A stretch of DNA of 64,000 nucleotides, from the NCBI GenBank assembly GCA_910575775.1, contig CAJTEY010000005.1, positions 62,001 through 126,000 of the forward strand, read 5' to 3'. Below, one piece after another: positions 17,498 to 24,902 of the stretch; the stretch's first letter is position 1; every line of letters begins with the position of its first letter. This DNA is from Lachnospiraceae bacterium (GTDB taxonomy: Bacteria; Bacillota; Clostridia; Lachnospirales; Lachnospiraceae). A program made the position numbers and the translations under genes. Below the pieces are notes generated by a model that made no database searches, was not told where the DNA came from, and saw nothing but the letters and a program-made list of their open reading frames with translations.

Positions 17498-18444
17498 TTA
17501 ATATACTGACAGAGAAGATCAAGAAACTGGAGGCGCCTATTGTGGTGGGACTGGATCCTACCATGAAGTTTGTGCCGGATCATATCAAAAAGAAGGCTTT
17601 TAGCGAGTATGGGGAAACCCTGAAAGGAGCGGCGGAAGCCATCTGGCTTTTTAACAAGGGGATCGTGGACGCAGTATACGACCTGGTTCCGGCGGTGAAG
17701 CCGCAGATTGCCATGTACGAGCAGTTTGGCGTGGAGGGCATGCACGCTTTCCAGAAGACCGTGTCATACTGTAAAGAAAAAGGGCTGGTGGTGATCGGCG
17801 ACATCAAGCGCGGCGATATCGGATCCACCTCCGATGCATACGCGGTAGGACATCTGGGTCAGGTGCAGGTTGGAGACAATATGTGCCGCAGCTTTGATGA
17901 GGATTTTGCCACGGTCAATCCGTATCTCGGCTCGGATGGCGTGAAGCCTTTTATGGAAGTCTGCAGGAAGGAGAAGAAGGGTCTCTTTATTCTGGTAAAG
18001 ACTTCCAATCCCAGCAGCGGCGAGTTTCAGGACCGTCTGGTGCTCCCGGAGGGCTGTACCGATGCATCTGTGGCCAGACCGCTTTATGAGATCGTCGGTG
18101 AGAAAGTGGCCGAGTGGGCTGCGGATCACATGGGAGAGACATACAGCTATATCGGCGCGGTTGTGGGGGCGACTTACCCCGAGATGGGAAAGATTCTGCG
18201 CCGGATCATGCCTAAGTCCTATATTCTGGTGCCCGGTTACGGCGCGCAGGGCGGCAAGGGCAAGGATTTGAAGCACTTTTTCAATGAGGACGGCCTGGGA
18301 GCCATCATCAATTCTTCCAGAGGTATCATTGCGGCCTACCAGCAGGAGCCATATGCGAAATACGGGGCGGAAAATTATGCCGATGCTTCGAGGGCGGCGG
18401 TGCTCGATATGAAGGAAGACATTAAAACTGGTATTTTCCAGTAG
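17494..18444 (+). CDS. pyrF: Orotidine 5'-phosphate decarboxylase
   Basis: Converts orotidine monophosphate to UMP in the last step of pyrimidine synthesis. The 316-residue length fits the longer (type 2) subfamily. The active-site segment VIGDIKRGDIGSTSDAY is intact, as are VVGLDPT near the N-terminus and VPGYGAQGG near the C-terminus. The TTG start follows GGAGGGTAAAAAGC and overlaps the preceding TGA. No other pyr genes are nearby. Confidence 0.95.
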   Translation: MINILTEKIKKLEAPIVVGLDPTMKFVPDHIKKKAFSEYGETLKGAAEAIWLFNKGIVDAVYDLVPAVKPQIAMYEQFGVEGMHAFQKTVSYCKEKGLVVIGDIKRGDIGSTSDAYAVGHLGQVQVGDNMCRSFDEDFATVNPYLGSDGVKPFMEVCRKEKKGLFILVKTSNPSSGEFQDRLVLPEGCTDASVARPLYEIVGEKVAEWAADHMGETYSYIGAVVGATYPEMGKILRRIMPKSYILVPGYGAQGGKGKDLKHFFNEDGLGAIINSSRGIIAAYQQEPYAKYGAENYADASRAAVLDMKEDIKTGIFQ

Positions 18445-18449
18445 AGTCG

Positions 18450-18479
18450 GTATATTTTGTAAAAGAAAGCGGCATACTA
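18450..18479 (+). promoter_or_regulatory. Candidate forespore (sigma-G/F type) promoter of spoVAD
   Basis: GTATA (18450-18454) and CATACTA (18473-18479), 18 bp apart, fit the sigma-G consensus known from Bacillus (GHATR, 17-18 bp, CATWHTA). It starts 6 bp after the pyrF stop. Transcription would begin near 18486, inside the loop of the hairpin described in the next entry. Confidence 0.6.
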
Positions 18480-18511
18480 TCCTTTATCATGTAAGAAAGG
18501 ATCGTATGCCG
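18470..18511 (+). promoter_or_regulatory. Hairpin masking the spoVAD ribosome site
   Basis: CGGCATACTATCCTTT (18470-18485) pairs with AAAGGATCGTATGCCG (18496-18511), 15 of 16 positions matched, with a 10-nt loop. The right arm holds AAAGGAT, the only ribosome-site-like sequence before the spoVAD ATG at 18514. The left arm holds the candidate -10 box, so a transcript from that promoter would lack the left arm. Confidence 0.7.
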
Positions 18512-18513
18512 TT

Positions 18514-19530
18514 ATGTTAGGAAAACAGAGCATTCAGTTTCAGAAGAAACCGTACATTATAAGCAGCGCCTCCATCGTGGGCAGTAAGGAAGCACAAGGC
18601 CCGATGGGGGAGCTTTTTGATAAAGTGGGTTATGATGACAGTTTTGGCGCCGGGAACTGGGAGGAGGCGGAGAGCCGCCTGCAGAAGGAGGCGCTGGAGA
18701 TCGCGATTTCTAAGGCCGGGCTTACCAGGCAGGATATTCAGATGGTTTTCGCAGGGGATCTGCTTGGGCAGTCCATCGCCAGCAGTTTCGGGCTGGCAGG
18801 GTACCAGCTTCCCCATGTAGGGCTTTACGGCGCGTGCTCCACCTGCGGCCTGTCCCTGACGATGGGCGGCGCGCTGGTTTCCGCCGGAATTGCAGAGAAG
18901 GCGGCGTGCATCACGTCCAGCCATTTTGCCAGCGCGGAGAAGGAGTTTCGGTTTCCTCTGTCCTACGGCAACCAGCGTCCGAAGTCGGCGACCTGGACAG
19001 TGACGGGAAGCGGCGCGTTTGTTGTTTCATCGCAGCCGGGGAAACAGACGCGTGCGGTGATGGAGGGCGTAACGGTCGGTAAGATTGTGGATTACGGAGT
19101 AAAGGATTCCATGAATATGGGCGCGTGCATGGCTCCCGCAGCCGCCGATACGATCGCACAGAATCTGGAAGATTTTGGCAGGGAGCCGAAGGACTATGAC
19201 AGGATCATCACGGGGGATCTGGGCATGGTGGGACAAAAGCTCTTGTTTGATCTGCTTTCCGAGAAGCATATCGACATTACCAGACAGCATATGGACTGCG
19301 GTATCGAGATTTACGACAGCGAGAAGCAGCACACGGACGCAGGCGGTTCCGGGTGCGGGTGCAGCGCGGTTGTGCTGTCGGCATATATTTTAAAAAAAAT
19401 CGAGGAAGGCATCTGGAAGAGGGTTCTCTTTATCCCAACAGGAGCGCTCCTTTCTAAGACCAGCTTTAACGAGGGACAGTCGATTCCGGGGATCGCCCAC
19501 GGGGTGGTGCTGGAGCAGTATCGGGGATAA
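18514..19530 (+). CDS. spoVAD: Stage V sporulation protein AD
   Basis: A component of the SpoVA channel that moves calcium-dipicolinate into the forespore and out at germination; SpoVAD binds dipicolinic acid in Bacillus. The 338-residue protein has the thiolase-like fold typical of SpoVAD, with GACSTCGLSL and HMDCG-like segments (QHMDCGIEIYD) and a C-terminal GIAHGVV. It is usually flanked by spoVAC and spoVAE; here pyrF precedes it, spoVAE lies 1.9 kb downstream and spoVAC is absent from the window. It has its own forespore-type promoter and a masked ribosome site. Confidence 0.95.
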   Translation: MLGKQSIQFQKKPYIISSASIVGSKEAQGPMGELFDKVGYDDSFGAGNWEEAESRLQKEALEIAISKAGLTRQDIQMVFAGDLLGQSIASSFGLAGYQLPHVGLYGACSTCGLSLTMGGALVSAGIAEKAACITSSHFASAEKEFRFPLSYGNQRPKSATWTVTGSGAFVVSSQPGKQTRAVMEGVTVGKIVDYGVKDSMNMGACMAPAAADTIAQNLEDFGREPKDYDRIITGDLGMVGQKLLFDLLSEKHIDITRQHMDCGIEIYDSEKQHTDAGGSGCGCSAVVLSAYILKKIEEGIWKRVLFIPTGALLSKTSFNEGQSIPGIAHGVVLEQYRG

Positions 19531-19677
19531 GATGAGATAGATCAACGGATAAAACGGCAGACGAAAAGTCTCCGCAGCTGCGTACGGCAGCTGCGGGGTT
19601 TTTATCTGGAGGAGTTCTTTAGCATAGGCTCTTACCCGTCTTTTGGCTTCCATCAGATCATCTCTTGAAAATTCCAT
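19390..19677 (-). CDS. Possible small protein antisense to the spoVAD end
   Basis: An open frame of 95 residues with an unusually good ribosome site (GGAGG, 6 bp before the ATG at 19677). The first 30 residues (EFSRDDLMEAKRRVRAYAKE) look like a charged amphipathic helix. The frame then runs through the spoVAD terminator and into the antisense of spoVAD, where composition is shadow-like. It may be a genuine short gene, a gene remnant, or chance. No family recognised. Confidence 0.25.
   Translation of the reverse strand: MEFSRDDLMEAKRRVRAYAKELLQIKTPQLPYAAAETFRLPFYPLIYLILSPILLQHHPVGDPRNRLSLVKAGLRKERSCWDKENPLPDAFLDFF
19572..19603 (+). terminator. spoVAD terminator
   Basis: Perfect 10-bp stem CCGCAGCTGC / GCAGCTGCGG (19572-19581, 19587-19596), followed by GGTTTTT. 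Located 42 bp after the spoVAD stop. Confidence 0.85.
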
Positions 19678-19886
19678 TGACACCTCCACAATATTTCTTT
19701 TTGCCTGCTTCGCAGTATAACAGAGTCTTAATAAAAAATCTATTATGAGGTGACAGCCGCTGCCCCATGTGGTAGACTTATCTGGTACGAATCTGGCGTC
19801 CGAATGGATGCGGGACGTATGCTGATCCCGGTAAGGTATGGGGAGGCAGCATCGCGTTCGGTATGTGGGATTGGGAAGGAAGTGAG

Positions 19887-20126
19887 ATGAGCATGAGGGA
19901 GATGGAGTTTAAGATGGAACGACCGGGTCTTCTCAAGGAGGGAGACAAGGTTACGGTGACCGAGGGTGTTCTTCCCAGCAATTATTATTATACGATAGAC
20001 CCGTCCCTTGCGATGTCGGGCAATTTTCCTTTTAGGGAGCGGATGCTGGAGCGGGAAGGCGTGGTGACGGAGGTCATCGAAAATGCCAGAGGCTTCTATG
20101 TGAAAGTCAGATTTGGAGAAATGTGA
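19887..20126 (+). CDS. Small conserved-looking protein of unknown function
   Basis: A 79-residue protein starting at the ATG preceded by GGGAAGGAAGTGAG; an ATG 24 bp upstream lacks a ribosome site. The sequence alternates short strands and turns (LKEGDKVTVTEGVL, ERMLEREGVVTEVIENARGFYVKVRFGE), which suggests a small SH3/KOW-like barrel, possibly nucleic-acid or partner binding. Its stop codon (TGA, 20124-20126) is part of the outer stem of repeat copy A. Family not recognised. Confidence 0.6.
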   Translation: MSMREMEFKMERPGLLKEGDKVTVTEGVLPSNYYYTIDPSLAMSGNFPFRERMLEREGVVTEVIENARGFYVKVRFGEM

Positions 20127-20219
20127 GAAGAACTTCTAAAACGCGGCAGCAGGGGCAGATTTGCGAGGTAATTCTAAATCTCACACAGGAAAATGCCGGA
20201 ATGCAGGCATTCTCCGCAT
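20122..20219 (+). repeat. Structured intergenic repeat, copy A
   Basis: Outer stem TGTGAGA / TCTCACA (20122-20128, 20179-20185), an AGAACTTCT segment inside, then a second hairpin AATGCC / GGCATT ending in CTCCGCA. Compared with copies C, D and E (AGTGAAA / TTTCACT) both arms of the outer stem differ together, which preserves pairing. Confidence 0.75.
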
Positions 20220-20256
20220 TATATAAGATTAAAAAATAGAAAGAGAGGGAAATGTT

Positions 20257-20634
20257 ATGTTAACTAAAGTGTCTACAGACAAAGCGCCGGCGGCCATCGG
20301 GCCTTATTCGCAGGGAATCATTGCGGGAGATTTTCTCTTTGCGTCAGGACAGATTCCCATTGATCCCGCTACGGGAGAGATCAAAGGCGGGGATGTGACT
20401 GAGCAGGCGGAGCAGGCCATGAAGAACGTGGGCGCGATTCTCGCGGAGGCGGGCACGGACTATACGAAGGTGGTGAAAACCACCTGTTTCCTGGCGGAGA
20501 TGGCTGACTTTGCGGCGTTTAACGCAGTGTACGAAAAGTATTTCACCGAGAAACCGGCGAGAAGCTGTGTGGCGGTGAAGCAGCTTCCCAAGGACGTGCT
20601 CTGCGAGGTGGAAGTTCTGGCGTATCTGGGATAG
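20257..20634 (+). CDS. ridA: RidA family reactive enamine/imine deaminase
   Basis: Hydrolyses reactive 2-aminoacrylate-type enamines and imines formed by PLP enzymes. The 125-residue protein has the RidA hallmarks: APAAIGPYSQGI near the N-terminus, FASGQIPIDPATGEI, and the C-terminal PARSCVAVKQLPKDVLCEVE with the substrate-binding Arg. ATG start with AGAGAGGGAAATGTT upstream. Confidence 0.93.
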   Translation: MLTKVSTDKAPAAIGPYSQGIIAGDFLFASGQIPIDPATGEIKGGDVTEQAEQAMKNVGAILAEAGTDYTKVVKTTCFLAEMADFAAFNAVYEKYFTEKPARSCVAVKQLPKDVLCEVEVLAYLG

Positions 20635-20659
20635 GACAGACGGCAGTACAGATTGATGG

Positions 20660-20703
20660 GTTTACATAATTTCTATTCTGAATTGTGGGATAAGTTTACA
20701 TAA
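20660..20703. repeat. Two copies of the GTTTACATAA motif before aroK
   Basis: GTTTACATAA occurs exactly at 20660-20669 and 20694-20703, 34 bp apart, between ridA and aroK. These are two of the thirteen copies in the window (listed at 56527-59401). The second copy lies 25 bp before the aroK ATG. Confidence 0.7.
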
Positions 20704-20727
20704 GTTAAAGAGAGGCTGTCGTAAGTT

Positions 20728-21225
20728 ATGAAGGGAAAAAATATCATACTGATCGGCATGCCGGGTGTGGGGAAGAGCACGGTGGGCGTGGTTCTTGCCA
20801 AGAAACTCGGATATGCCTTCGTGGATGCGGATCTGGTCATCCAGAGCCGGGAGGGAAAGCTTCTGTACGAAATCATTGCGGAGCGCGGTGTGGAAGGTTT
20901 CTGGCGGCTGGAGGAGGCCGTGGGTGAATCCGTTGAGACCGAACGGACGGTGATCGCCACCGGGGGAAGCGCGGTTTATGGTAAGAAAGCGATGGCGCAT
21001 TACAAGCGGATAGGAACGGTGGTGTATCTGTCTCTTCCCCTGGAGGGAATCAGGGAGAGGCTTGGCGATCTCACGGAGCGGGGCGTGACGCTGAAAGAAG
21101 GGCAGGATCTGGACGGGCTGTATGTGGAGCGGCAGCCGCTATATGAACGGTATGCCGATGCCACGGTGGATTGCGAAGGGCTGTCAATCCGGGAGATTGT
21201 AGAGAAGATTGCGGCACTGGTGTGA
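20728..21225 (+). CDS. aroK: Shikimate kinase
   Basis: Phosphorylates shikimate at the 3-hydroxyl in chorismate synthesis. The 165-residue protein has Walker A GMPGVGKST (about 9-17), the shikimate-binding DAD motif (VDADLVI), a GVEGFWRLEE segment like the family's GE..FR..E, and IATGGSAVY. It stands apart from other aro genes, between ridA and spoVAE. Its TGA stop lies within repeat copy B. Confidence 0.93.
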   Translation: MKGKNIILIGMPGVGKSTVGVVLAKKLGYAFVDADLVIQSREGKLLYEIIAERGVEGFWRLEEAVGESVETERTVIATGGSAVYGKKAMAHYKRIGTVVYLSLPLEGIRERLGDLTERGVTLKEGQDLDGLYVERQPLYERYADATVDCEGLSIREIVEKIAALV

Positions 21226-21288
21226 GAAGTATTTATGCGGAGAATGCCGTATTTTAGGCATTCTCCTGCGTGAGAGTTCTTCTCACGC
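21222..21288 (-). repeat. Structured intergenic repeat, copy B (inverted, shortened)
   Basis: Read on the minus strand it gives GTGAGAAGAACT, then CTCACGCAGGAGAATGCC, a short loop, and GGCATTCTCCGCAT, matching the other copies with the central part deleted. The plus strand ends also pair (GTGAGAAG 21222-21229 / CTTCTCAC 21280-21287). It begins within the aroK stop codon. Confidence 0.65.
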
Positions 21289-21428
21289 CATGAAAACAGA
21301 AAAGGGGAACGTGTCTTTGCCGGATTGGGGGATGCGTTCTTTTTTTGCATGAAACATTGTATAATCTTTCCGAAATGACGGAAACTATCATCAAAAGATT
21401 TTTGTGCCTGGATAGGGAGGAAAATACG

Positions 21429-21785
21429 ATGGATTATTTTAATGCATTTTGGGTGGGCGGCCTGATCTGTGCACTTGTGCAGATCCTTCTGGAGAAGACA
21501 AAGCTTTTGCCGGGCCGTGTCATGGTGCTTCTGGTGTGCGTGGGAGCGGTGATCAGCTTTTTCGGGTGGTATGAGCCGTTTATGGAATATGCGGGGGCGG
21601 GAGCCAGCGTACCGCTTCTTGGATACGGCAACATTTTGATGAAGGGCGTGAAGGAGGCCGTGGATGAGAGTGGTTTTATCGGCCTGTTCCAGGGCGGTTT
21701 CAAGACCGGGGCAGTTGGATGCTCGGCTGCGCTGGTGTTCGGATATGTGGCAAGTCTTGTCTTTACGCCGAAACCTAAAAAATGA
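21429..21785 (+). CDS. spoVAE: Stage V sporulation protein AE
   Basis: A 118-residue membrane protein of the SpoVA dipicolinate channel. Four hydrophobic segments and conserved stretches match the SpoVAEb family: MDYFNAFWVGGLICALVQIL, AGAGASVPLLGYGN, and GLFQGGFKTGAVGCSAALVFGY. The ATG at 21429 is preceded by GGGAGGAAAATAC; a longer frame upstream lacks family resemblance. It is separated from spoVAD by three unrelated genes, which is unusual. Confidence 0.93.
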   Translation: MDYFNAFWVGGLICALVQILLEKTKLLPGRVMVLLVCVGAVISFFGWYEPFMEYAGAGASVPLLGYGNILMKGVKEAVDESGFIGLFQGGFKTGAVGCSAALVFGYVASLVFTPKPKK

Positions 21786-21881
21786 AAAATTTTTTAAAAA
21801 TTTCTTGAAGACAATGCGGGGGCAGATTCGTTAATATGTATAGATGCATATGAATCATATCCGAAAACATCCGAGGGGGAA

Positions 21882-21965
21882 ATGCTGGGTATGCATTTGC
21901 GGGTGGCAAAGACGGAGGAAAGGAGGCAGCTCACATTAACAGGGAAGAACAATTGTCAGCGCTGA
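21882..21965 (+). CDS. Possible 27-residue leader peptide overlapping the sigma start
   Basis: ATG at 21882, preceded by GAGGGGGAA, opens a frame of 27 codons ending in TGA at 21963-21965. It covers the sigma factor ribosome site and both its candidate start codons, in a different frame. Translation of it could control or couple initiation of the sigma gene. Chance is possible given the length. Confidence 0.3.
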   Translation: MLGMHLRVAKTEERRQLTLTGKNNCQR

Positions 21966-22504
21966 TTGATTCTTACCAGCATCTTGTGTTTTCCATATGT
22001 TATAAAATGACAGCGGATTATTTTGCCTCCGAGGATCTGGCACAGGAAACTTTTTTGTCGGCCTATAAGCATCTGGGAGAGTTTGATGGCAGGTACGAGA
22101 AGGCCTGGGTGTGCCGGATCGCCACCAACAAATGTCTGGATTACCTGCAGAGTGCAGGGCGGCGCAGCATTCCAACGGAAAATCTAGGATTTGAAAGTGC
22201 AAGGGCGCCGGACGGGGAAGCGTTTTACGGCAAAGGCGCAGGAGCTGCCGGAGGAGATGAGACGGCGGTACAGCAGACGCCGGAGAGCATCTGTCTGGAG
22301 AAAGAGGTGCGGGAGACATTGCTTTCCAGATGTCTGTCACTAAAGTCTCCCTATGATGAAATCGCCAAGGCATACTATTATGATGAACTGGATGCGGGAG
22401 ATATTGCAAAGCAGAGAGGCGTTAAGAAAAAGACTATACAGACGCAGATTTACAGGGCGAGAAGTATGCTCCGCAGGATGTATGAAAAGGAGAAAGGCGC
22501 ATGA
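21935..22504 (+). CDS. ECF-type RNA polymerase sigma factor
   Basis: A sigma-70 family factor of about 189 residues. Region 2 is seen in LIDSYQHLVFSICYKM and ASEDLAQETFLSAYKHL; region 4 in the helix-turn-helix LDAGDIAKQRGVKKKTIQTQIYRARSMLRRMY. No ATG or GTG is available: the strong site AGGAGG (21921-21926) points to an ATT codon at 21935 (then Asn-Arg-Glu-Glu-Gln), while a TTG at 21953 is 26 nt from it. The ATT start is favoured but unproven. A gene for a membrane protein, probably its anti-sigma factor, overlaps the stop by 4 bp. Confidence 0.85.
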   Translation: MNREEQLSALIDSYQHLVFSICYKMTADYFASEDLAQETFLSAYKHLGEFDGRYEKAWVCRIATNKCLDYLQSAGRRSIPTENLGFESARAPDGEAFYGKGAGAAGGDETAVQQTPESICLEKEVRETLLSRCLSLKSPYDEIAKAYYYDELDAGDIAKQRGVKKKTIQTQIYRARSMLRRMYEKEKGA

Positions 22505-22998
22505 TACATAATATTACGGAAGAGAGAAAAAAACTGAATAGACGTGACGCTTCCCTTCCGGCTCCTTTGACTGAGGAAGAACTGATGCGGCTGATTGGGA
22601 CGGTTGAGGAACGGGAACTGCTGCACGCACCTGGACACTTGAAAGAAAACGTATGTTCGCACATACACGCAGGGAAGCGGAGAGAGAAAAAACGTGCGCT
22701 TTTTGCTTACCGTGCCAAGGTTTTAGTGGGGATGGCGGCGGCCCTGGCGGTACTTGTCCTCGTGCCTGTGGATGGAACGGAGACGCAGAAAAGGACACAG
22801 ACGGGTATCCGGGAACTGGTGCGCGAGGAAGAAATGTCAGTGAATGATGCGTGGGAGCAGGATATTCTTGACAGACAGAGAGATATTGACAGGACATGGG
22901 AGAGATATCGGAAGGGGCAGGAGAGAGCGGACGTCAGAAAACGATATCTGGGGCATGTTGCAGAAAAATTAAGGAATTATACCGATTGGGAGGATTGA
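22501..22998 (+). CDS. Membrane protein, probable anti-sigma factor
   Basis: A 165-residue protein: cytoplasmic N-terminal region (1-70, with PLTEEELMRLIGTVEERELLH), one membrane helix (about 77-92, VLVGMAAALAVLVLVPV) and a charged C-terminal region. Its start overlaps the sigma factor stop (ATGA), and the one-helix topology is that of membrane anti-sigma factors. No zinc anti-sigma motif (HxxxCxxC) is seen, so the assignment rests on context. Confidence 0.6.
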   Translation: MIHNITEERKKLNRRDASLPAPLTEEELMRLIGTVEERELLHAPGHLKENVCSHIHAGKRREKKRALFAYRAKVLVGMAAALAVLVLVPVDGTETQKRTQTGIRELVREEEMSVNDAWEQDILDRQRDIDRTWERYRKGQERADVRKRYLGHVAEKLRNYTDWED

Positions 22999-23002
22999 TG
23001 AG

Positions 23003-23692
23003 ATGAAAAAACAGAAAGGCAAGTTCTTGTTGTTTGTGTTTTCCCTCTGTCCGGGGGCGGGACACATGTATATGGGACTGATGAAGATGGGAGTCAGCGT
23101 TATGCTTGGCTTTATGTTGGGGGTATTCGCGGTTTCCATCACAGGAATCAGTGCGCTGGCAGTGCTGCCCATCACACTCTACATATACAGTTTTTTTCAC
23201 GCAAACAATATCGGAGGGATGGAGGCAGAGCAGTTTGCGGCTCTGGAGGACGAATATCTTTTCGGGTTCGGTGACTGGGATATGAGCCGCTTTAAGCTGG
23301 ATAAGAAAAATAGGAACATTGCTGCAATTGTGTGCATTTTGATCGGTGTTTCCATGTTGTGGAATGTGGGATTCGGTATGCTCAGGGATTATGTGGGCTG
23401 GGATAATCCGTTTATCAAAGCGGTCTATTATACCATGAGGGACGAGGTGCCGAGAGTTATTATTGCCATAGCGATTATCTGGTTTGGCGTGTCGCTGATG
23501 CGCGGGAAAAAGCTGGATTCTGTGGAAAACGACAGGCATGTTGAGGCAGACTCCGCAAAGAAGCCGGTGATACTGCTGCAAAGTACTAAGGAGCCGGAAA
23601 CGGACGAACAGAAGGTGGAAGAACCGGATCTGGACATGCAGAGCGCAGAGGACTGTGAGACACAGGAAAATGAGCAGGCGGGGGGGGCATAG
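23003..23692 (+). CDS. Polytopic membrane protein in the sigma operon
   Basis: A 229-residue protein, four nt after the preceding stop, with GGAGG before its ATG. The N-terminal part (LLFVFSLCPGAGHMYMGLMKMG) resembles the TM2-type small membrane domain: a GAGH/MYMG turn between hydrophobic helices. Further segments lie near residues 105-160, and the C-terminus is acidic and polar. Function unknown; co-transcribed with the ECF sigma factor. Confidence 0.6.
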   Translation: MKKQKGKFLLFVFSLCPGAGHMYMGLMKMGVSVMLGFMLGVFAVSITGISALAVLPITLYIYSFFHANNIGGMEAEQFAALEDEYLFGFGDWDMSRFKLDKKNRNIAAIVCILIGVSMLWNVGFGMLRDYVGWDNPFIKAVYYTMRDEVPRVIIAIAIIWFGVSLMRGKKLDSVENDRHVEADSAKKPVILLQSTKEPETDEQKVEEPDLDMQSAEDCETQENEQAGGA

Positions 23693-23696
23693 ACAT

Positions 23697-24044
23697 ATGG
23701 ATATTCAGGAGAAGGATATGTGCAGGGAGAATACCGGGAGCCTGCGAACCCGCCGGGTCGGCTCCGTAACCTTCGGACTGACTCTCGTTCTGTTCGGCAT
23801 TCTGTTCCTCATACATACGGTAATTCCGTCACTGGATTATGAGATCATCTTTCAGTGCTGGCCGATGGTTTTTGTCCTGCTGGGCGTTGAAATTCTGGTG
23901 GAAAACCGCAGGAGCAACGCGGAAAAGTGCAGATTTGTCTATGATTTTCCTGCGATTCTGATGCTGGCTATATTGCTTTTGTTTGCTATGGTGATGGCGG
24001 CGGCGGAAGTTTCCATGCAGTATTACCAGAGAGGATGGTGGTAG
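23697..24044 (+). CDS. Small membrane protein, last gene of the sigma operon
   Basis: A 115-residue protein with three to four hydrophobic segments (VGSVTFGLTLVLFGILFLIH, YEIIFQCWPMVFVLLGVEIL, AILMLAILLLFAMVMAAA). The pattern, with a WP residue pair between helices, resembles the N-terminal membrane part of LiaI/LiaF-like stress proteins. The ATG at 23697 is 4 bp after the previous stop; no clear ribosome site is seen, so it may depend on coupling. Confidence 0.55.
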   Translation: MDIQEKDMCRENTGSLRTRRVGSVTFGLTLVLFGILFLIHTVIPSLDYEIIFQCWPMVFVLLGVEILVENRRSNAEKCRFVYDFPAILMLAILLLFAMVMAAAEVSMQYYQRGWW

Positions 24045-24047
24045 TAG

Positions 24048-24163
24048 AGTGAAAAGAACTTCTAAAGCTCAGCAGCAGAGGCTGTTTCGCTAAGAAATTC
24101 TAGGAGTTGCGATGCAACTCCGTTTCACTCAGGAGAATGCCCAAAATATGGGCATTCTCCGCA
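24048..24163 (+). repeat. Structured intergenic repeat, copy C
   Basis: Full-length copy beginning 3 bp after a stop codon. AGTGAAA / TTTCACT (24048-24054, 24123-24129) encloses an AGAACTTCT arm, a CAGC / GCTG inner stem and GGAGTTGC / GCAACTCC. A separate 11-bp hairpin GGAGAATGCCC / GGGCATTCTCC follows (24132-24142, 24150-24160). Confidence 0.8.
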
Positions 24164-24190
24164 TGGATTTGAGATTCTGCTTCAGCAGAT

Positions 24191-24694
24191 TTACGTCTCC
24201 TCGTAGTCGAGCTGCCGCTTTGTTAAAAATTGTCTGACGGCCCTGTCCCAGAGCGCGTCCGGCGTCTTATCCATGAGAAAGGTGTGGAAGGCGGTGCCGG
24301 TGATGAGCGTGAGGGACGTGCCGTCATATTTTATATTGAGCACAAATGCCTTCACCTGATTCGGGGTGACGGAAGTGTCCCCTTTTTCCAGAAGGGAGGC
24401 CGTGTATTCGGGGACCAGATGCAGAACAAAATGAAAGGCGGCAGGCGTGCGTTTTCCCTTAATCAGATCAAAACAGACAGGCCGGATTTTCTTCCACTGC
24501 GTAAATTCGAAGGGCCGGATTTCCCTGTCATCCCATTCTTCGGAGGTGTAGAACGCCCTGTTTTCACGGCCGTCTATGGTGAAGGTGCAGTAGGTGCTGA
24601 TGGATGCCTGCTCCAGCAGAAAGGAGTCGAAAGCGTCCCCGCCAAGAAACTGGCTCATAAAGTGTTTGACATTTTTTATGCGTAATGCGATCAT
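24191..24694 (-). CDS. Conserved clostridial protein (DUF5721-like)
   Basis: A 167-residue soluble protein, ATG preceded by GGAGAGGCATCAC. It begins MIALRIKNVKHFMSQFLGGDAFDSFLLEQASI, which I associate with the DUF5721 family of Clostridia, but this is from memory. No catalytic motif is visible. Single leftward gene between repeat copy C and degV. Confidence 0.6.
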   Translation of the reverse strand: MIALRIKNVKHFMSQFLGGDAFDSFLLEQASISTYCTFTIDGRENRAFYTSEEWDDREIRPFEFTQWKKIRPVCFDLIKGKRTPAAFHFVLHLVPEYTASLLEKGDTSVTPNQVKAFVLNIKYDGTSLTLITGTAFHTFLMDKTPDALWDRAVRQFLTKRQLDYEET

Positions 24695-24832
24695 GTGATG
24701 CCTCTCCGTTTTATTTTCATTTCAACACTATTTATAGAGTGATTCATACATATTTTCTTTCTGTCAGAGCGTCTGCCCGTGTATCTTTGATTGTAAGATA
24801 ATTGCCGGGGATTTGCAATGAATAAATGTGAT

Positions 24833-24861
24833 TTGCAAAAATGGGTATTCTATGATAGTAT
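24833..24861 (+). promoter_or_regulatory. Candidate sigma-A promoter of degV, with direct repeats
   Basis: TTGCAA (24833-24838), 17-bp spacer, TAGTAT (24856-24861). The nonamer GATTTGCAA occurs at 24810-24818 and 24830-24838, 20 bp apart, with the second covering the -35 box; this could be a regulator site. Confidence 0.5.
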
Positions 24862-24902
24862 AAGTGGTAATGAAAACTATATGAAATGGTTGCGGAGGCT
24901 TT

